64,000 bases of DNA, taken from Scylla paramamosain (taxonomy: Eukaryota > Arthropoda > Malacostraca > Decapoda > Portunidae). Made by a program: the position numbers and the translations under genes. The first letter of the stretch is position 1, and each line of letters begins with the position of its first letter. The stretch lies in contig NC_087158.1 in the NCBI RefSeq assembly GCF_035594125.1, positions 8,967,678 to 9,031,677 of the forward strand. Direction: 5' to 3'. Positions 33,792 through 44,959 of the stretch are shown in pieces. The notes under the pieces were generated by a model that saw nothing but the letters and a program-made list of their open reading frames with translations, searched no databases and was not told where the DNA came from.

Positions 33792-34162
33792 TACCACTTA
33801 AAGACTTCTATCAGGTCCCCTCTTAACCTACATCTCTCTAAAGAATGTAAATTTAACAGCTTCAATCTTGCCTCATAAGGAATACTCCTCATCCCCTGCA
33901 TCCTTTTAGTCATTCTCCTTTGTACTGATTCTAATAGACCTATATCTCTCCTGTAATGTGGGGACCAGAACTGCACAGCGCAGTCTAGATGAGGTCTGAC
34001 CAGCGCCAAATATAACTTTAATATTACTTCAGGCCTTCTACTTTTAACACTCCTAAAAATTATTCTTAATACCCAATTTGCCCTGTTTGTGGCCTCTATG
34101 CATTGCTTTCTTAGACCGAGTTCAGAGCTAACTATAACTCCTAAATCTTTTTCGTACCCTGC

Positions 34163-34465
34163 ACCTACTATCAGTGATGCTAGTTTAGTAAGAAAGATGG
34201 GCTGCAGCTGCTGCCATACATAACATTGCTAGTTTAGTGAGGAGAAAGGCATGCTGTTGTCTTACACAGTGATGTATGGTTTAGTGAGAAGGGCAGGCTG
34301 TAGCTACCACAACTGCCAGTGATGTGAGTTTAATAGGAAGGGCAGGCTGCAGCCACCAGTGCCATACACAGTGATGTGAGTTTAGTGAGAAGAGCAGGTT
34401 GCAGCTGCTGGTGGCATACACAAGTTCAGTGAGAAGGGCAGGCTGCAGCTGTGGTCACCATACAC
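34163..34465. repeat. Diverged minisatellite, about six 50-bp units
   Basis: The recurring core is GTTTAGTGAGAAGGGCAGGC, then TGCAGCT followed by CC.TACACAGTGATGTGA, with units of 44-54 bases and substantial divergence. It begins where CR1-like copy 1 is truncated. Confidence 0.85.
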
Positions 34466-34516
34466 ATTGATATCAAAAGTGAGTATTTATCAGCTGTGTG
34501 TAAACAGTGGCTTGGT

Positions 34517-34517
<1 letters not shown>

Positions 34518-34574
<57 letters not shown>
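34518..34574. repeat. Poly-T tract (57 bp)
   Basis: An uninterrupted T-run. No retroelement body could be recognised on its left or right, so it may be a homopolymer expansion. Confidence 0.97.
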
Positions 34575-34575
<1 letters not shown>

Positions 34576-35089
34576 TAGACGTCCTGTACCAGTTTTTATT
34601 CATTATCCTTTTGAGGTTTCATGAACTATATATTTTTTACCCTCAGTTATGTGTATAAAAAATTTGAATGTTATTAGTAGCCTGGAAATATTTTGATTTT
34701 TGAGGGGATTGTCTCAGCCTGGTCAGAACCATATTAATTTTCTGGCATTACTTTCATTAAAACTCTAATGTGGGCCAATAGCAGAAATGAACCATATGTT
34801 AGTGGAGACCTGTCTGTATTTTGAATATCATAAGACATTCAAATCCACTAATATTGTTAATAAGCTGTGAGAAACAAATATGTATATGAGTGTATTAAGG
34901 TATAATACCTTATGGTAATTTTTTATAATAACTGTCTCCCCTTCCTTCTGCCCACCCCAACTAATCCCTCAAACAAGCTTGGGGGACTGGGGTTTTGGGG
35001 AGAGAGAGAAGAAAATATGTGAAGTATGAACTTTAAAAAAATCTAAGGAGACAAGATGTCACTTTTGAGGAAATTTCCCCAAAAAAATC

Positions 35090-35345
35090 CAACAGTAATG
35101 CGACCTAACCAGTTGGACTTCACCCCCTCCTGGGCCTGCTTTAAGGACACTAACCTAACCTTACCTTACTTTACTTAACCTAACTGTGGGGGCTTGGACC
35201 CTCCTTATTGACACTAACTTAACCTAACCTTACCCAACCTAACCAGGAGGCCATTCCCCTAAGGCAAGGGTGCTAATCTAACCTACCAAAACCTGAACTA
35301 CCATAATCTCCGAGGATATTAACCTAACCAACAATACATAACCTT
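35090..35345. repeat. Degenerate CCTAA-rich stretch (telomere-like words)
   Basis: Many AACCTAACC, CTAACCTTACC and TAACCTAACCA words occur over about 250 bases, interspersed with unique sequence. CCTAA is the complement of the arthropod telomere motif TTAGG. The repeats are too irregular to be a clean interstitial telomere block. Confidence 0.55.
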
Positions 35346-35370
35346 ATCAGATACATACTTATGATGTTTG

Positions 35371-35643
35371 TTACACACTGGACACTGCACAAATTGCGAG
35401 GAAAAGCCATGCAATCACAAACTCTATCACTGAACCATCAGGTAAATGTAATTCTGCTGTAAAATTCCAGTAATAGTATCTGCACTTATTCCAGTCACAA
35501 TAGCAGCCATGTTTAAACTGAGATCCACTTTCTACTTGAAGTGGTTCCCTCCTGTGTACAGGGTAATGTTCTGTCTTGGCATAGGCCAGAGAAATATGGG
35601 AATTATTAATTGTTGGCAGAAAAGAATATAACATCACGTACAG
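35371..35643 (-). other. Unassigned open frame with Cys-rich motif and hydrophobic tail
   Basis: On the minus strand, about 85 codons upstream of LINE-A copy 5 stay open: ISLAYAKTEHYPVHRREPLQ, then CYCDWNKCRYYYWNFTAELHL, and a C-terminal hydrophobic run (VIEFVIAWLFLAICAVSSV) that could span a membrane, ending at 35371. The composition is protein-like, but I do not recognise the family and see no clear splice acceptor. It could be an exon of an antisense gene, a pseudogene, or transposon-derived. Confidence 0.3.
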
Positions 35644-36395
35644 GAGGCAGTAGACACCTGCCAAAATGATAATTACTCCCAATGAGGTCTTAAGCACCGG
35701 AGCAAGGGATGCTGTGAATCTATCATTAAACCCAGCTGTGACCTCACTGAATGTTTCCCTTTGTGTCTCACAATACAAGGGGGCAGTTTAAAGATAACTT
35801 TCTTCCTTCACACAAAACTACATGCTCCTAATTACACACACACCCTTCACTCAAAATTCAAAATTAATATGGCAACTCCTACACCAGCCTCAGAGTCCCC
35901 ATCTGGGAAGGGGACCATAAATGTCCCCAGGTCGGACTGCTCTTCTGGTATCAACCCTAAGTGTCTTGACACCCCCCTCAACTTTTTCATCATTAACTTA
36001 TGCAGAATATGCAGTCTTAGATTGAATTTTCAATCTGTACAACACCACCTCTCCTCTACTAAACCTCATCTTTTCCTCACTGAAACACAGGTGTCTGAGG
36101 CAACTGACAGTAGCCTCTTGAATCTTCCAAGTTTTCCACCATCTGGCTACAACTACAGAGTCACTTTCAAACTTAATTTATCTGTGCTGTATACCTCTTA
36201 CCTAACTCCTCTGACTATAAGAAATTCTTTGACTAATTAACTTCCAAAGTGGACCACATTCTGAATCTCATCCCTTTTGCAGAGATCTTCATTCTTGGAG
36301 ATTTCAATGTTCACCACCAGCTTTGGCTTTCCTCTTCCTTCACTGACCTTCCTGGTGAATTAGCCTTTAACTTTGCCATCTTACATGACCTGGAG

Positions 36396-37240
36396 CAGTG
36401 GTTCCCACACTGGGGGCCATAATCTGAGGATATGTATATATATAAAAGCAAAGGAGTTTAGTGGGTAGGCAACCAGTGGAGAGAACTTATAGGTTCAATA
36501 CAAATAGCTAGACTAGGTAGACAAATTGCTTTTTGGCACCTCCTACCATTTTCATCAACTTAATCGTGTGAGTCTGCATTCTTTCAACTACACATTAAAA
36601 AGAAATATCACAACAGAGTTGAAGTGAAGCATGACCTATGGTGTGCTTTAAGTGAAACAAAACCATGAATCAAGAAGCTTGTTGATAATCTGCAACATCA
36701 CCCATTACATTCAGTGGAATGGGGATTCAAGTGAAGGAAACATGAACCTTGCATGAATGTTCAGAAGCCAGTAGTCTGGAGGAGGTAGGTGTGTGGACAC
36801 TGAAGGTCATGGGTTGTGCCACTTGATTCTGGCTCCCTATGATAGCATTTCAAAGATCAGATCATATGGCATGAGATTAATACACTTTTAAACCAGTGGA
36901 ATTTTGTTTTATTTTGTTTCTTGTTTGTTTATTGTTGAGACGGCTTTTTGCAAAATTGCCTTTTTTTTTTTATTATTCTAAGTATGGACATTTTTTTATG
37001 TGCATTATGTTACTTATTTAGTACCATTCAGCAAAGGCAAACAGCAAATTTCTTTATTAATACTTAAGAAAAAAATAACATGGAATCAGTAAAATTACAG
37101 GATTTGCTAAAGTAGTCTTTATATGGACTTAATGACTGTAGACAGTCACTGTAGTCATGGGTTATGCTTGGCAGTGGGCCATGGATGAGGATCATGAATG
37201 AAAAGTGGATAATGACCAGAAAAAAGTTTGGGAACCACTG
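36396..37240. mobile_element. hAT-type non-autonomous element, 845 bp
   Basis: The ends are CAGTGGTTCCCACACTGGGG and, in reverse complement, CAGTGGTTCCCAAACTTTTT, the classic CAGTGGTTC.. hAT terminus. Flanks are ACCTGGAG (36388-36395) and ATCTAGAG (37241-37248), an 8-bp duplication with two later mutations. The flanking LINE-A sequence in copies 1 and 4 (CATGACCTAGAGCAATTGG) confirms the empty site. The interior lacks a transposase ORF. Confidence 0.88.
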
Positions 37241-39268
37241 ATCTAGAGCAATTGGTGCAACACTTTACTCGTATTCCTGACCATCTTGGAGATATGCCCG
37301 GCATTCTTGACCTTTTCCTAACCTTTAATCCTGCTTATGTTGTTACTTCATCATCTACATTAGGCTCCTCCAATCACAGTCTCATATCTGTATCTTGTCT
37401 TACCACTCCAGTCCCTCCTCAGGATCCCCCAAAGTGGAGGTGCCTCTGGTGTTTTGCCTCTGCTAATTGGGGGACCTGAGAAGGTATTATGCTGATTTTC
37501 CTTAGAATGACTATCGCTTCCATATCAGAGACCTGTCTCTGTGTGTTGAGTGCATAAGAGAGGTAATTGTGTTTGGCATGGAGGCATACATTCCTCACCC
37601 TTTCAACCTAAACCTTTCAAACCTTGGGTTAACACAGCCTGTTCTTGTGTTATACATGATAGAGAGGTAGCCCACAAAGAGTACTTGAACCTTCCATCAC
37701 CTGAATCTTAGGCACTATATATTTCTGCCTGTCCTCCAACTAGCCAAAAAACTCCTTCATTAATAGAAAGTGTCAAAATCTTTCAATATCTGACTCTTTT
37801 CATGACTTCTGGCATCTAGCCAAAAACATCTCCAATAAATTTGCTTCTTCATCTTTCCCCTTTGTTTCATTCTGACAGCACTACTGCCATCTTATCTATT
37901 TCAAAATCACAACTCTTTGCTCAAACCTTTCCTAAAAACTCTACCTTGGATGATTCAGGGCTTGTTCCTTCCTCTACTCCACCCTCTGAGTACTTCATGC
38001 TACCCATTAAAATTCTTTGTAGTGATGTTTTCCATGATCCCCGCTGATCTAAACCCCCAGAAGGCTTATGGACCTGATGGGGTTCCCCCTTTTGTTCTCA
38101 GAAACTGTGTCTCCATGCTTACACCTTGCCTAGTCAAACTCTTTTAACTCTGTCTATTAACATCTACCTTTCCTTTTTGCTGGAAGTTTGCCTACATTCA
38201 ACCTGTTCCTAAAAAGGGTGACACTCTAATCCTTCCAACTACCATCCTATTGCTTTAATTTCCTGCCTTCCAACTACCATCCTGTTGCTTTAATTTCCTG
38301 CCTATCTAAAGTTTTTGTATCTATTCTCAACAGGAAGATTCTTAAACATCTATCACTTCACAATCATCTACCTGATCGATTATTGCCAGTATAGGTTCCA
38401 TCAAGGCTGCTCATCTTCTGGCTTTCCATACTAAGTCTTCATCATCCTCTTTTAGAGATTTTGGTGAAACTTTTGCTGTTGCCTTAGACATCAAAAACTT
38501 TTGATAGGGTCTGGCACAAAGCTTTGATTTCCAAACTACCCTCTTACGGCTTCTATCCTTCTTTCTGTAACTTTCCTATTGCTCCTTTGGTAGACAGTCA
38601 CTGTTCTTATCACTGTTCTAAATTTATTAACAGTGGTGTTCCTCACTACCCACTCTTTCTATTATTCATCAATGATCTGAACCAAACTTCTTGTCACATC
38701 CATTCCTATGTTGATGATACCACCCTGCACATTTCACGTCTTTTCATGGATGTCTAACCCTACAGGAAGTAACAGTTAATGCAGGGAAACCACAGGACAC
38801 CTGACTTCTAATCTCTCAAAAATTTTATGATTGGGACAGAGCAAACTTAGTATTGTTCAATGCCTCAAAACTCAATTCCTCCCTCTATCAACTAAACTCA
38901 ATTCACAGCCTTCCAGGCAATTATCCCCTCTTCTTCAGTGACACTCAGCTGTCCCTCTCTTGTACACTGAACATCCTCGGTTTGTTCTTTACATATAATC
39001 TAAAGTGGAAACTTCACATCTCATCTCTAACCAAAACAGCTTGTATGAAGTTGGGCATTCTGAGTCATCTCCCAATTTTTCTCACTCCCAATCTGTTAAC
39101 TCTGTACAGAGGCCTTATCCACCCTTGTACAGAGTATGCTTCACATGTATGTGAGGGTTTCACTCATACCACTATTTTGAGACGGTGGAATCAAAAGCTT
39201 TTTGTTTTATCAACTCCTCTAGCTGACTGCCTTCAGCCTCTTTCTCATTGCCACAGTGTTGCATTTCT

Positions 39269-40110
39269 TTTTTTTCTTTTTTTTTTTATGTAGGAAGGAC
39301 ACTGGCCAAGGGCAACAAAAATCTAATAAAAAAAATGCCCACTAAAATGCCAGTCCCATAAAAGGGTCAAAGCAGTGGTCAAAAATTGGTGGATAAGTGT
39401 CTTGAAACCTCCCTCTTGAAGGAATTCAAGTCATAGGAAGGTGAAAATACAGAAGCAGGCAGGGAGTTCCAGAGTTTACCAGAGAAAGGGATGAATGACT
39501 GAGAATACTGGTTAACTCTTGCGTTAGAGAGGTGGACAGAATAGGGGTGCAGCGAGGCCGCGGAAGGAGGGGAGGCATGCAGTTAGCAAGATCAGAAGAG
39601 CATTTAGCATGAAAATAGCGGTAGAAGACAGCTAGATATGCAACATTGCGGCGGTGAGAGAGAGGCTGAAGACAGTCAGTTAGAGGAGAGGAGTTGATGA
39701 GATGAAAAGCTTTTGATTCCACCCTGTCTAGAAGAGCAGTGTGAGTGGAACCCCCCCAGACATGTGAAGCATACTAAATACATGGACGGATAAGGCCCTT
39801 GTACAGAGTTAGCAGCTGGGGGGTGAGAAAAACTGGCAGAGACATCTCAGAACACCTAACTTCATAGAAGGTGTTTTAGCTAGAGATGAGATGTGAAGTT
39901 TCCAGTTCAAATTATAAGTAAAGGACAGACCGAGGATGTTCAGTGTAGAAGAGGGGAACAGTTGAGTGTCATTGAAGAAGAGGGGATAGTTGTCTGGAAG
40001 GTTGTGTCGAGTTGATAGATGGAGGAATTGAGTTTTTGAGGGATTGAACAATACCAAGTTTGCTCTGCCCCAATCAAAAATTTTAGAAAGATCAGAAGTC
40101 AGGCGTTCTT
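39269..40110 (-). mobile_element. LINE-A copy 6, 5'-truncated, inserted in copy 5
   Basis: It runs on the minus strand from a T-rich tail (39269-39289) through 3' UTR and C-terminal region to the RT just after motif C, stopping at 40110. The surrounding copy 5 resumes with a short repeat of its own target (GCATTTCTT before, GTATCTTCTT after), a probable degenerate target duplication of about 10 bases. Frames 39722-39426 and 40057-39809 give recognisable LINE-A C-terminal peptides. Confidence 0.88.
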
Positions 40111-40490
40111 GGTATCTTCTTGCTATCTTCTGCTATTTTCATGCAAACTGCTCTTCTGATCTTGCTAACTGCTTGTCTCCTCTCCTCCCACGGCCTTGCT
40201 GCACAAGACTTTCTTCTTTCTCTCATCCCTGTTCTATCCACCTCCCTAATGCAAGAGTTAACCAATATTCTCAGTCATTCATCCTTTCTCTTGTAAACTC
40301 TGGAATTCCCTGCCTGCTTCTGTATTTCCCCTTTCCTATGACTTGAACTCTTTCAAGAGGGAGGTTTCAGGACATTTATCCTTCATTTTTTATGATTCTG
40401 TAGACATCTCTTGGGATTGGCACATTAATGGAATTTTTTTCCTCTTTTTTTTTCTCTCTCTCTCTCTCTCTTGGCCAATGACAAAAAAAA

Positions 40491-41676
40491 AATGTCATGT
40501 GCTCAGGAGCATATGCACCAATACTTTGCCTGTAAACAAACACATGAATGGATTCAGTTTAGGATCAGCTGATGGAGAGGTGCAGAGCTCTTTGGACTTA
40601 GAAAAATCCAAGACCCCACATTTTCTCCATACTATTACAGCCATATCTGACTCATTCCCAAAAGATTTTTATATTTATGGCAAGGCCATGGTTTGTCCTA
40701 CATGATGTGTAAGGTTGGCTTTTGTACATAACACTGAGCTATTATGAAAGTAACTTACCTTATTACTAGTAATATATTCAAGGTATTTAATTCATAGTAA
40801 TGATATATTATTATCTTGGCTGTTTGGTGCTCACCAGCTTAAACTTCACCGCAGATGGTTTAGTAGCTTGGGTGTCACATACCACCAATACGAGTTAAAA
40901 TTATGAAATAGACAGCTGTATTGTCTGCTAATGTCAAAGTCATTGGTATTTTAGCTCACCAAGGAATAGAGATAGAAAAACAGCCTATCAGCTCCAGCTC
41001 CACAAGTGTGGTGTCCTATGTGTCATCATGTGTTTGTTTCACTGGGTGCAGCATTGACTACACTGGGTGCAGCATTGACTTGTAGGTGCTCACACACCTA
41101 CAAGTCCATCTTGTCTTGCCCAATTGCCTTTATTGCATTCTCCACATCTCCAAAGAAATATCATTCTACTGTACCCCAAAAGTTCTAAAAATGCAATTGG
41201 AAATGTATGAAATTGACTTATCTTTAAGCTTAACTATGCATCAGGACAAGGGTGAATCGCCTCTATCAATCATTCTCACCATGTGTAGCTAATTAATGGC
41301 CGTCTTGCATTTACATCAAGACTAATGTAACAGACTGTTAATTTCTCATTTTACTATTATTTTTATTTGCAATCTCTTAAATGACTTTTAATTGAACTCT
41401 TAAAAAAAAAAAAAAAAAAGCTGATCCATGTTGGCTTTGTTGCAGTGCACTTGAGCAACATTCAGTTACAAGAGCTTACAGGCCCAAAGACCAGGCAGGA
41501 TCAAGAAAATTATAGTAGCCTTAATTGGGTGGACTTAGGGTGTCACTAAGTAATCTTGCAGGCAACTAAGTAACACTACACTAAGTAATCAACTGCAGGC
41601 CTGTCAGCACATCATACTTAACTCCTTAGGTCTGTGCATTGGAGTGGTAGAGAATTACTTAAAAACTTTAAAAAAA
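40491..41676. other. ashwin intron 1 stretch, no gene found
   Basis: Unique-looking sequence with a small tandem CTGGGTGCAGCATTGACT (twice, about 41043-41081), an adjacent TAGGTGCTCACACACCTA inverted repeat (about 41083-41100), and an A-run at 41403-41420. No coding potential was recognised. Confidence 0.5.
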
Positions 41677-41737
41677 ATAAGGGAAGCTGTAAGAAGCCAT
41701 CAGGCCTACACATGGTACTCCCTATATGAAACATACC
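41677..41737 (-). mobile_element. CR1-like LINE 3' scrap
   Basis: AATAAGGGAAGCTGTAAGAA, the adjoining block, and ATGGTACTCCCTATATGAAA match the 3' ends of the CR1-like copies at 32360 and 49540. The piece stops where the LTR at 41738 begins. Confidence 0.75.
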
Positions 41738-42295
41738 TGTGGGAACTATTTGATGGTTTTACTCACCCAATTGCCTCCCAGCTAAAACATAATCATGGAA
41801 AGCATCACTAACTATAATTATAAATAAATGATAACTTAGCTGTGGTTCTTGTGGCTGGGAAGTATAGTGACAGCCAGGGGTGAGTTGGTTGCTGGCATTT
41901 CAAGCCAGCTGGACTGGCTGTGTTTTGTAACACAGGAGTTTCCTTGATATATCCAATTTTTCCAACTTCTAAGTTCTTCTCATCTTAGCAAATTTAACTG
42001 AGTGTAACTGGTGGAGTGTTGAGAATGTGTCTTAATAGGACTGTTGTGCTCATGGCGGCAAGTGGACAACTACTACCGAGGCAGGCCAACTTGCTGCCTC
42101 CTGGTGTCCTTACCACATCATACAACAAAAGCTATTTGCAATCTGTTCACTCTACTTGCCATTTTATTTATAGTAATAACTAATACTTAGTTTGTACTGG
42201 ATTAATCTTAATTACCAGTAACAATTCATATACAAGTCTCAACACAAACCACTAACGCATTGATATTGTACGTGATACAAATGGAAATTTCCACA
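41738..42295 (-). repeat. Diverged LTR (solo), BEL/Pao-like
   Basis: It begins TGTGGGAACTATTTGATGG and ends GGAAATTTCCACA (TG..CA with inverted TGTGG/CCACA ends). It resembles the LTR at 42334-42899 in its first 100 and last 200 bases (shared ACTATAATTATAAATAA.TGATAACTTA and TAGTA.TAACTAATA blocks) but is strongly diverged in the middle. That excludes the two being the paired LTRs of one recent insertion. Confidence 0.75.
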
Positions 42296-42333
42296 ATAAC
42301 TAGTTTGAACCTTGAAATACATGTAACTATCAT

Positions 42334-42899
42334 TGTGGGAACTTTTTGACCTTAACATTCACCCTATGGTCTCCCTGCTAACACATCATCACAGAAAGCA
42401 CAGCAAAATATAATTATAAATAACTGATAACTTATCTTTGGTCAGAATTATCGGCATGGAAGATGGCTAGGTAGAGGATCAGAGTCTTTGGTGTTCCAGG
42501 CAAGTGGCTGGTCGTTTCATAGCAAAGACGGCTTCCTTGAGATTATCTAATGGTTCCGAGCATCTTAGTTCTTAACTTAGTGATTTTAACAAGTGCAGGT
42601 GGTAGAGTGGCAGAGAAACATCTTAAAAGGTGGCTGGCTGGTGACTGTTACTGACAACAGGGGCCAAGCAGAGAGCTTGGTTCTCAACTTGCCATGTCAG
42701 AGACAAAGCATTTCACTTTCCACCTACATCTGTTTCTCTATTTATTTTTAGTAGTAACTAATATTTATTTTTAGTAGTAACTAATACTTAGTTGATAATA
42801 TATTAACCTTAATTACTCTTTAATATAACTTTACAATATATATACAAATCACAACACAAACCAATATTATTATGCATGACACAAGTGAAAATTTCCACA
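42334..42899 (-). repeat. 3' LTR of the BEL/Pao element
   Basis: TGTGGGAACTTTTTGACC to GAAAATTTCCACA. It adjoins the downstream end of the minus-strand BEL/Pao pol (stop at 43033), as expected of a 3' LTR. A 38-bp spacer separates it from the other LTR. Confidence 0.78.
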
Positions 42900-43032
42900 T
42901 CCTGGGGCCAAGGGTTACCTGAATATATATTCAGGTAATATGACCACCTGTGATTAAATTCTTCCACCTCTTCTGAGACCTTTGAGATGCTACTCTGGGT
43001 GGCCTGATTTGCACCTCAGTATCCGTTCTCTC

Positions 43033-43446
43033 TCAAACTTGGGGCAACCATCTGGGTCTGCTGACCTCAACAGGGTTGATTGGGGCAGGCTCGAGTGAGC
43101 ACTCCAGCAGAATTAGCTTATTGATAGTTCTAAGAGTCCCTTGTCCTTTAATCATAACTTTGGCTGTTCTAATGATACTATTTTCATCATGATACAATTT
43201 AATGTTGTAGCTAAAAGGCCAACTGGAATGATTCTGCGCCATTTTTAATAAAACATTGTAACCTTCCTTAAGGGAAACTACATTTTCACATGGTTGAGTG
43301 CCATAGAATTTCTCACTAAGACTGACAAGATATTCTTCAGAATGGTATTTCTGCCACCTCTGTAACAATGTATTTTGTTGATGATAACTTTTTCTCAAAT
43401 ACTGGGACCTGTCATCTATGGTGAGGTCTAGGATATGATCCTCCAC
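43033..43446 (-). pseudogene. BEL/Pao C-terminal DUF5641-like domain
   Basis: 137 open codons: YLRKSYHQQNTLLQRWQKYH, SEEYLVSLSEKFYGT, VVSLKEGYN..., SYNIKLYHDENSIIRTAKV, GTLRTINKLILLE. This is the short all-beta tail (DUF5641) that follows integrase in BEL/Pao polyproteins. The family normally has W-x-x-EYL..L and a G.V..L.P..DG.VR.V pattern, largely preserved here. Confidence 0.8.
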
Positions 43447-43664
43447 CTCGATGCACGGGAATGGTTCTATTCATCTCCCATTCAAGAGACGAGAAGGTGT
43501 TATTGCCTCTAAATGTATGGAGGTGTCATCTAAGTAAGTTAGAGGTTGGTTATTGATTCTAGTCTCAATATGACCACAGTGTTATGGTTCCACAAAATAA
43601 ATCAATCAATTCTGTTCTCACTTTCTGTTACTACTGTTCTTAATTCTTTGAGATTTAATTTGGA

Positions 43665-44114
43665 TCAATGTAGCATTTTCTTTAGCCAGTTTTTGATTAG
43701 CCCTGTCATTCTTTCTGTGAAACCATTCTGCCTGGGCACCCTTGGTGTGATGAATTTCCATTGACATTGCCTATTTCTTTGTATTTGTTGTACCTTTGGA
43801 TCATTTATATCTTCAATAAAGGGAGCCATTCCTATGAAGTTAGCATTATCACTTATGATAAGGCTGGGACAGGAATGCCTTGCTGCAAATATTCTAAACA
43901 ATTGCAGGAAGGTCTCTGAACTAAGATCTTTGGCCATTTCTAGGTGGATTGCTCTTGTTTTGGCACGAGTAAATAAAAGTATATAGACCTTCTTTGGGAT
44001 GTCACCCTCACCTGCTATTATCGGAGCACCTGTGTAATCTACACCCATCACTTTGAATGGTCTACCTAGGCTTACTCTTTCTGGAGGTAGATTTGGGGGT
44101 CCCTGATACATCAA
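43665..44114 (-). pseudogene. BEL/Pao integrase core fragment
   Basis: Visible: RPFKVMGVDYTGAPI (first catalytic Asp), VYILLFTRAKTRAIHLEMA, FLQLFRIFAARHSCPSLIIS, DNANFIG (second Asp) and FITPRVPRQNGFTERMTGLI (catalytic Glu). The enzyme would join element cDNA to host DNA. About 150 residues are open; the zinc-binding N-terminus upstream (44115-44250) is broken. Confidence 0.85.
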
Positions 44115-44959
44115 GGGCCTTATAATCTCAGCACATGGTACACTTCTTCAGAGAAGCTTTTACTACGTGACACCCATTGGGTATCTAGTAATTTTTCCTA
44201 ACTTGAGTTAGAGTGTCCCTCATTCCTCCATGTAATGTTATTCTGTGGGCTTCCATTATGATCAATTTGGTGATGGGACTCTCCTTTTGGTAGCAGGATA
44301 GGGTGCTTTATTTCATATGACAGCTCAGCATTTTTTATTCTGTCTCAGCACCTTATGATTTGTTTTTCATCTAAGTATAGCCCAAGATTTTTTACTAGTT
44401 TAATCTCAATTTTGAATCCTTCACCTAGTGCTTTATGGATATCTATAAAGAATTCATGTTGTTGTTGTTTGATCCAAAATTTTAAATTATTTGGCATTGC
44501 CTTACCCAACTTCTGAGTAATGAAATGGAATACTTGTTTGGTTACATTAATTAACTTATTGAAAGTGGAGCATTTCTTTATATTAATTGCCAGATTAGGT
44601 AGATGGCCTGAGGTTGAGCTTCTACTATGTTGACTGCTACCTCTTCATGTGCCTTTTGGATGGGCTAGTTTTTTTCTCTGAGTCAACCAGTTTGGCCAGT
44701 GGAACCATCTGGTTTCCTTTACCAATTTGGGGAATGTTATACCCTGCTGGGTTATCTTTAGTAGGAATATGGTGGTACTCGAAGTCCCTTTGTGTCGACT
44801 GTTTTTTTTTCTAACTTATTTTTCACATATGGACTTTTGTTTTCATTTTTATATATCCAGTGAAGGCAGATTTCACTGTTGGTCCATATTTCTACATGCT
44901 GAAAGAGAGGATTTATCCCTTTACTCTTGAAGCAATCCTAAATAGTTTGCTGAGTATCC

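Larger units (their letters stand above)
32342..34170 (-). mobile_element. CR1-like LINE copy 1, 3' part, split by a Tigger element
   Basis: The 3' end at 32342 carries the 8-base tandem tail (TTATGTTC in antisense), a CR1 trait. The body resumes after the Tigger insert (33792-34170) and encodes the RT C-terminus: LVRPHLDCAVQFWSPHYRRD, LLESVQRRMTKRMQGM, KLLNLHSLERCRLRGDLIEV. It is 5'-truncated at about 34170, where a minisatellite starts. Copy 2 at 49509 is the same family. Confidence 0.88.
35644..40490 (+). mobile_element. LINE-A copy 5, old, near full length, with two nested inserts
   Basis: The copy starts GGAGGCAGTAGACACCTGCC and has endonuclease and RT remnants throughout (for example 37250-37480, 37840-38150, 38520-38760, 38850-39290). 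It is the most diverged copy, with many indels, including a small tandem duplication near 38237-38300. A hAT-type element interrupts the endonuclease (36396-37240) and LINE-A copy 6 interrupts the C-terminal region (39269-40110). The 3' end is degraded near 40440-40490. It is the oldest LINE-A in the window by divergence and nesting. Confidence 0.88.
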
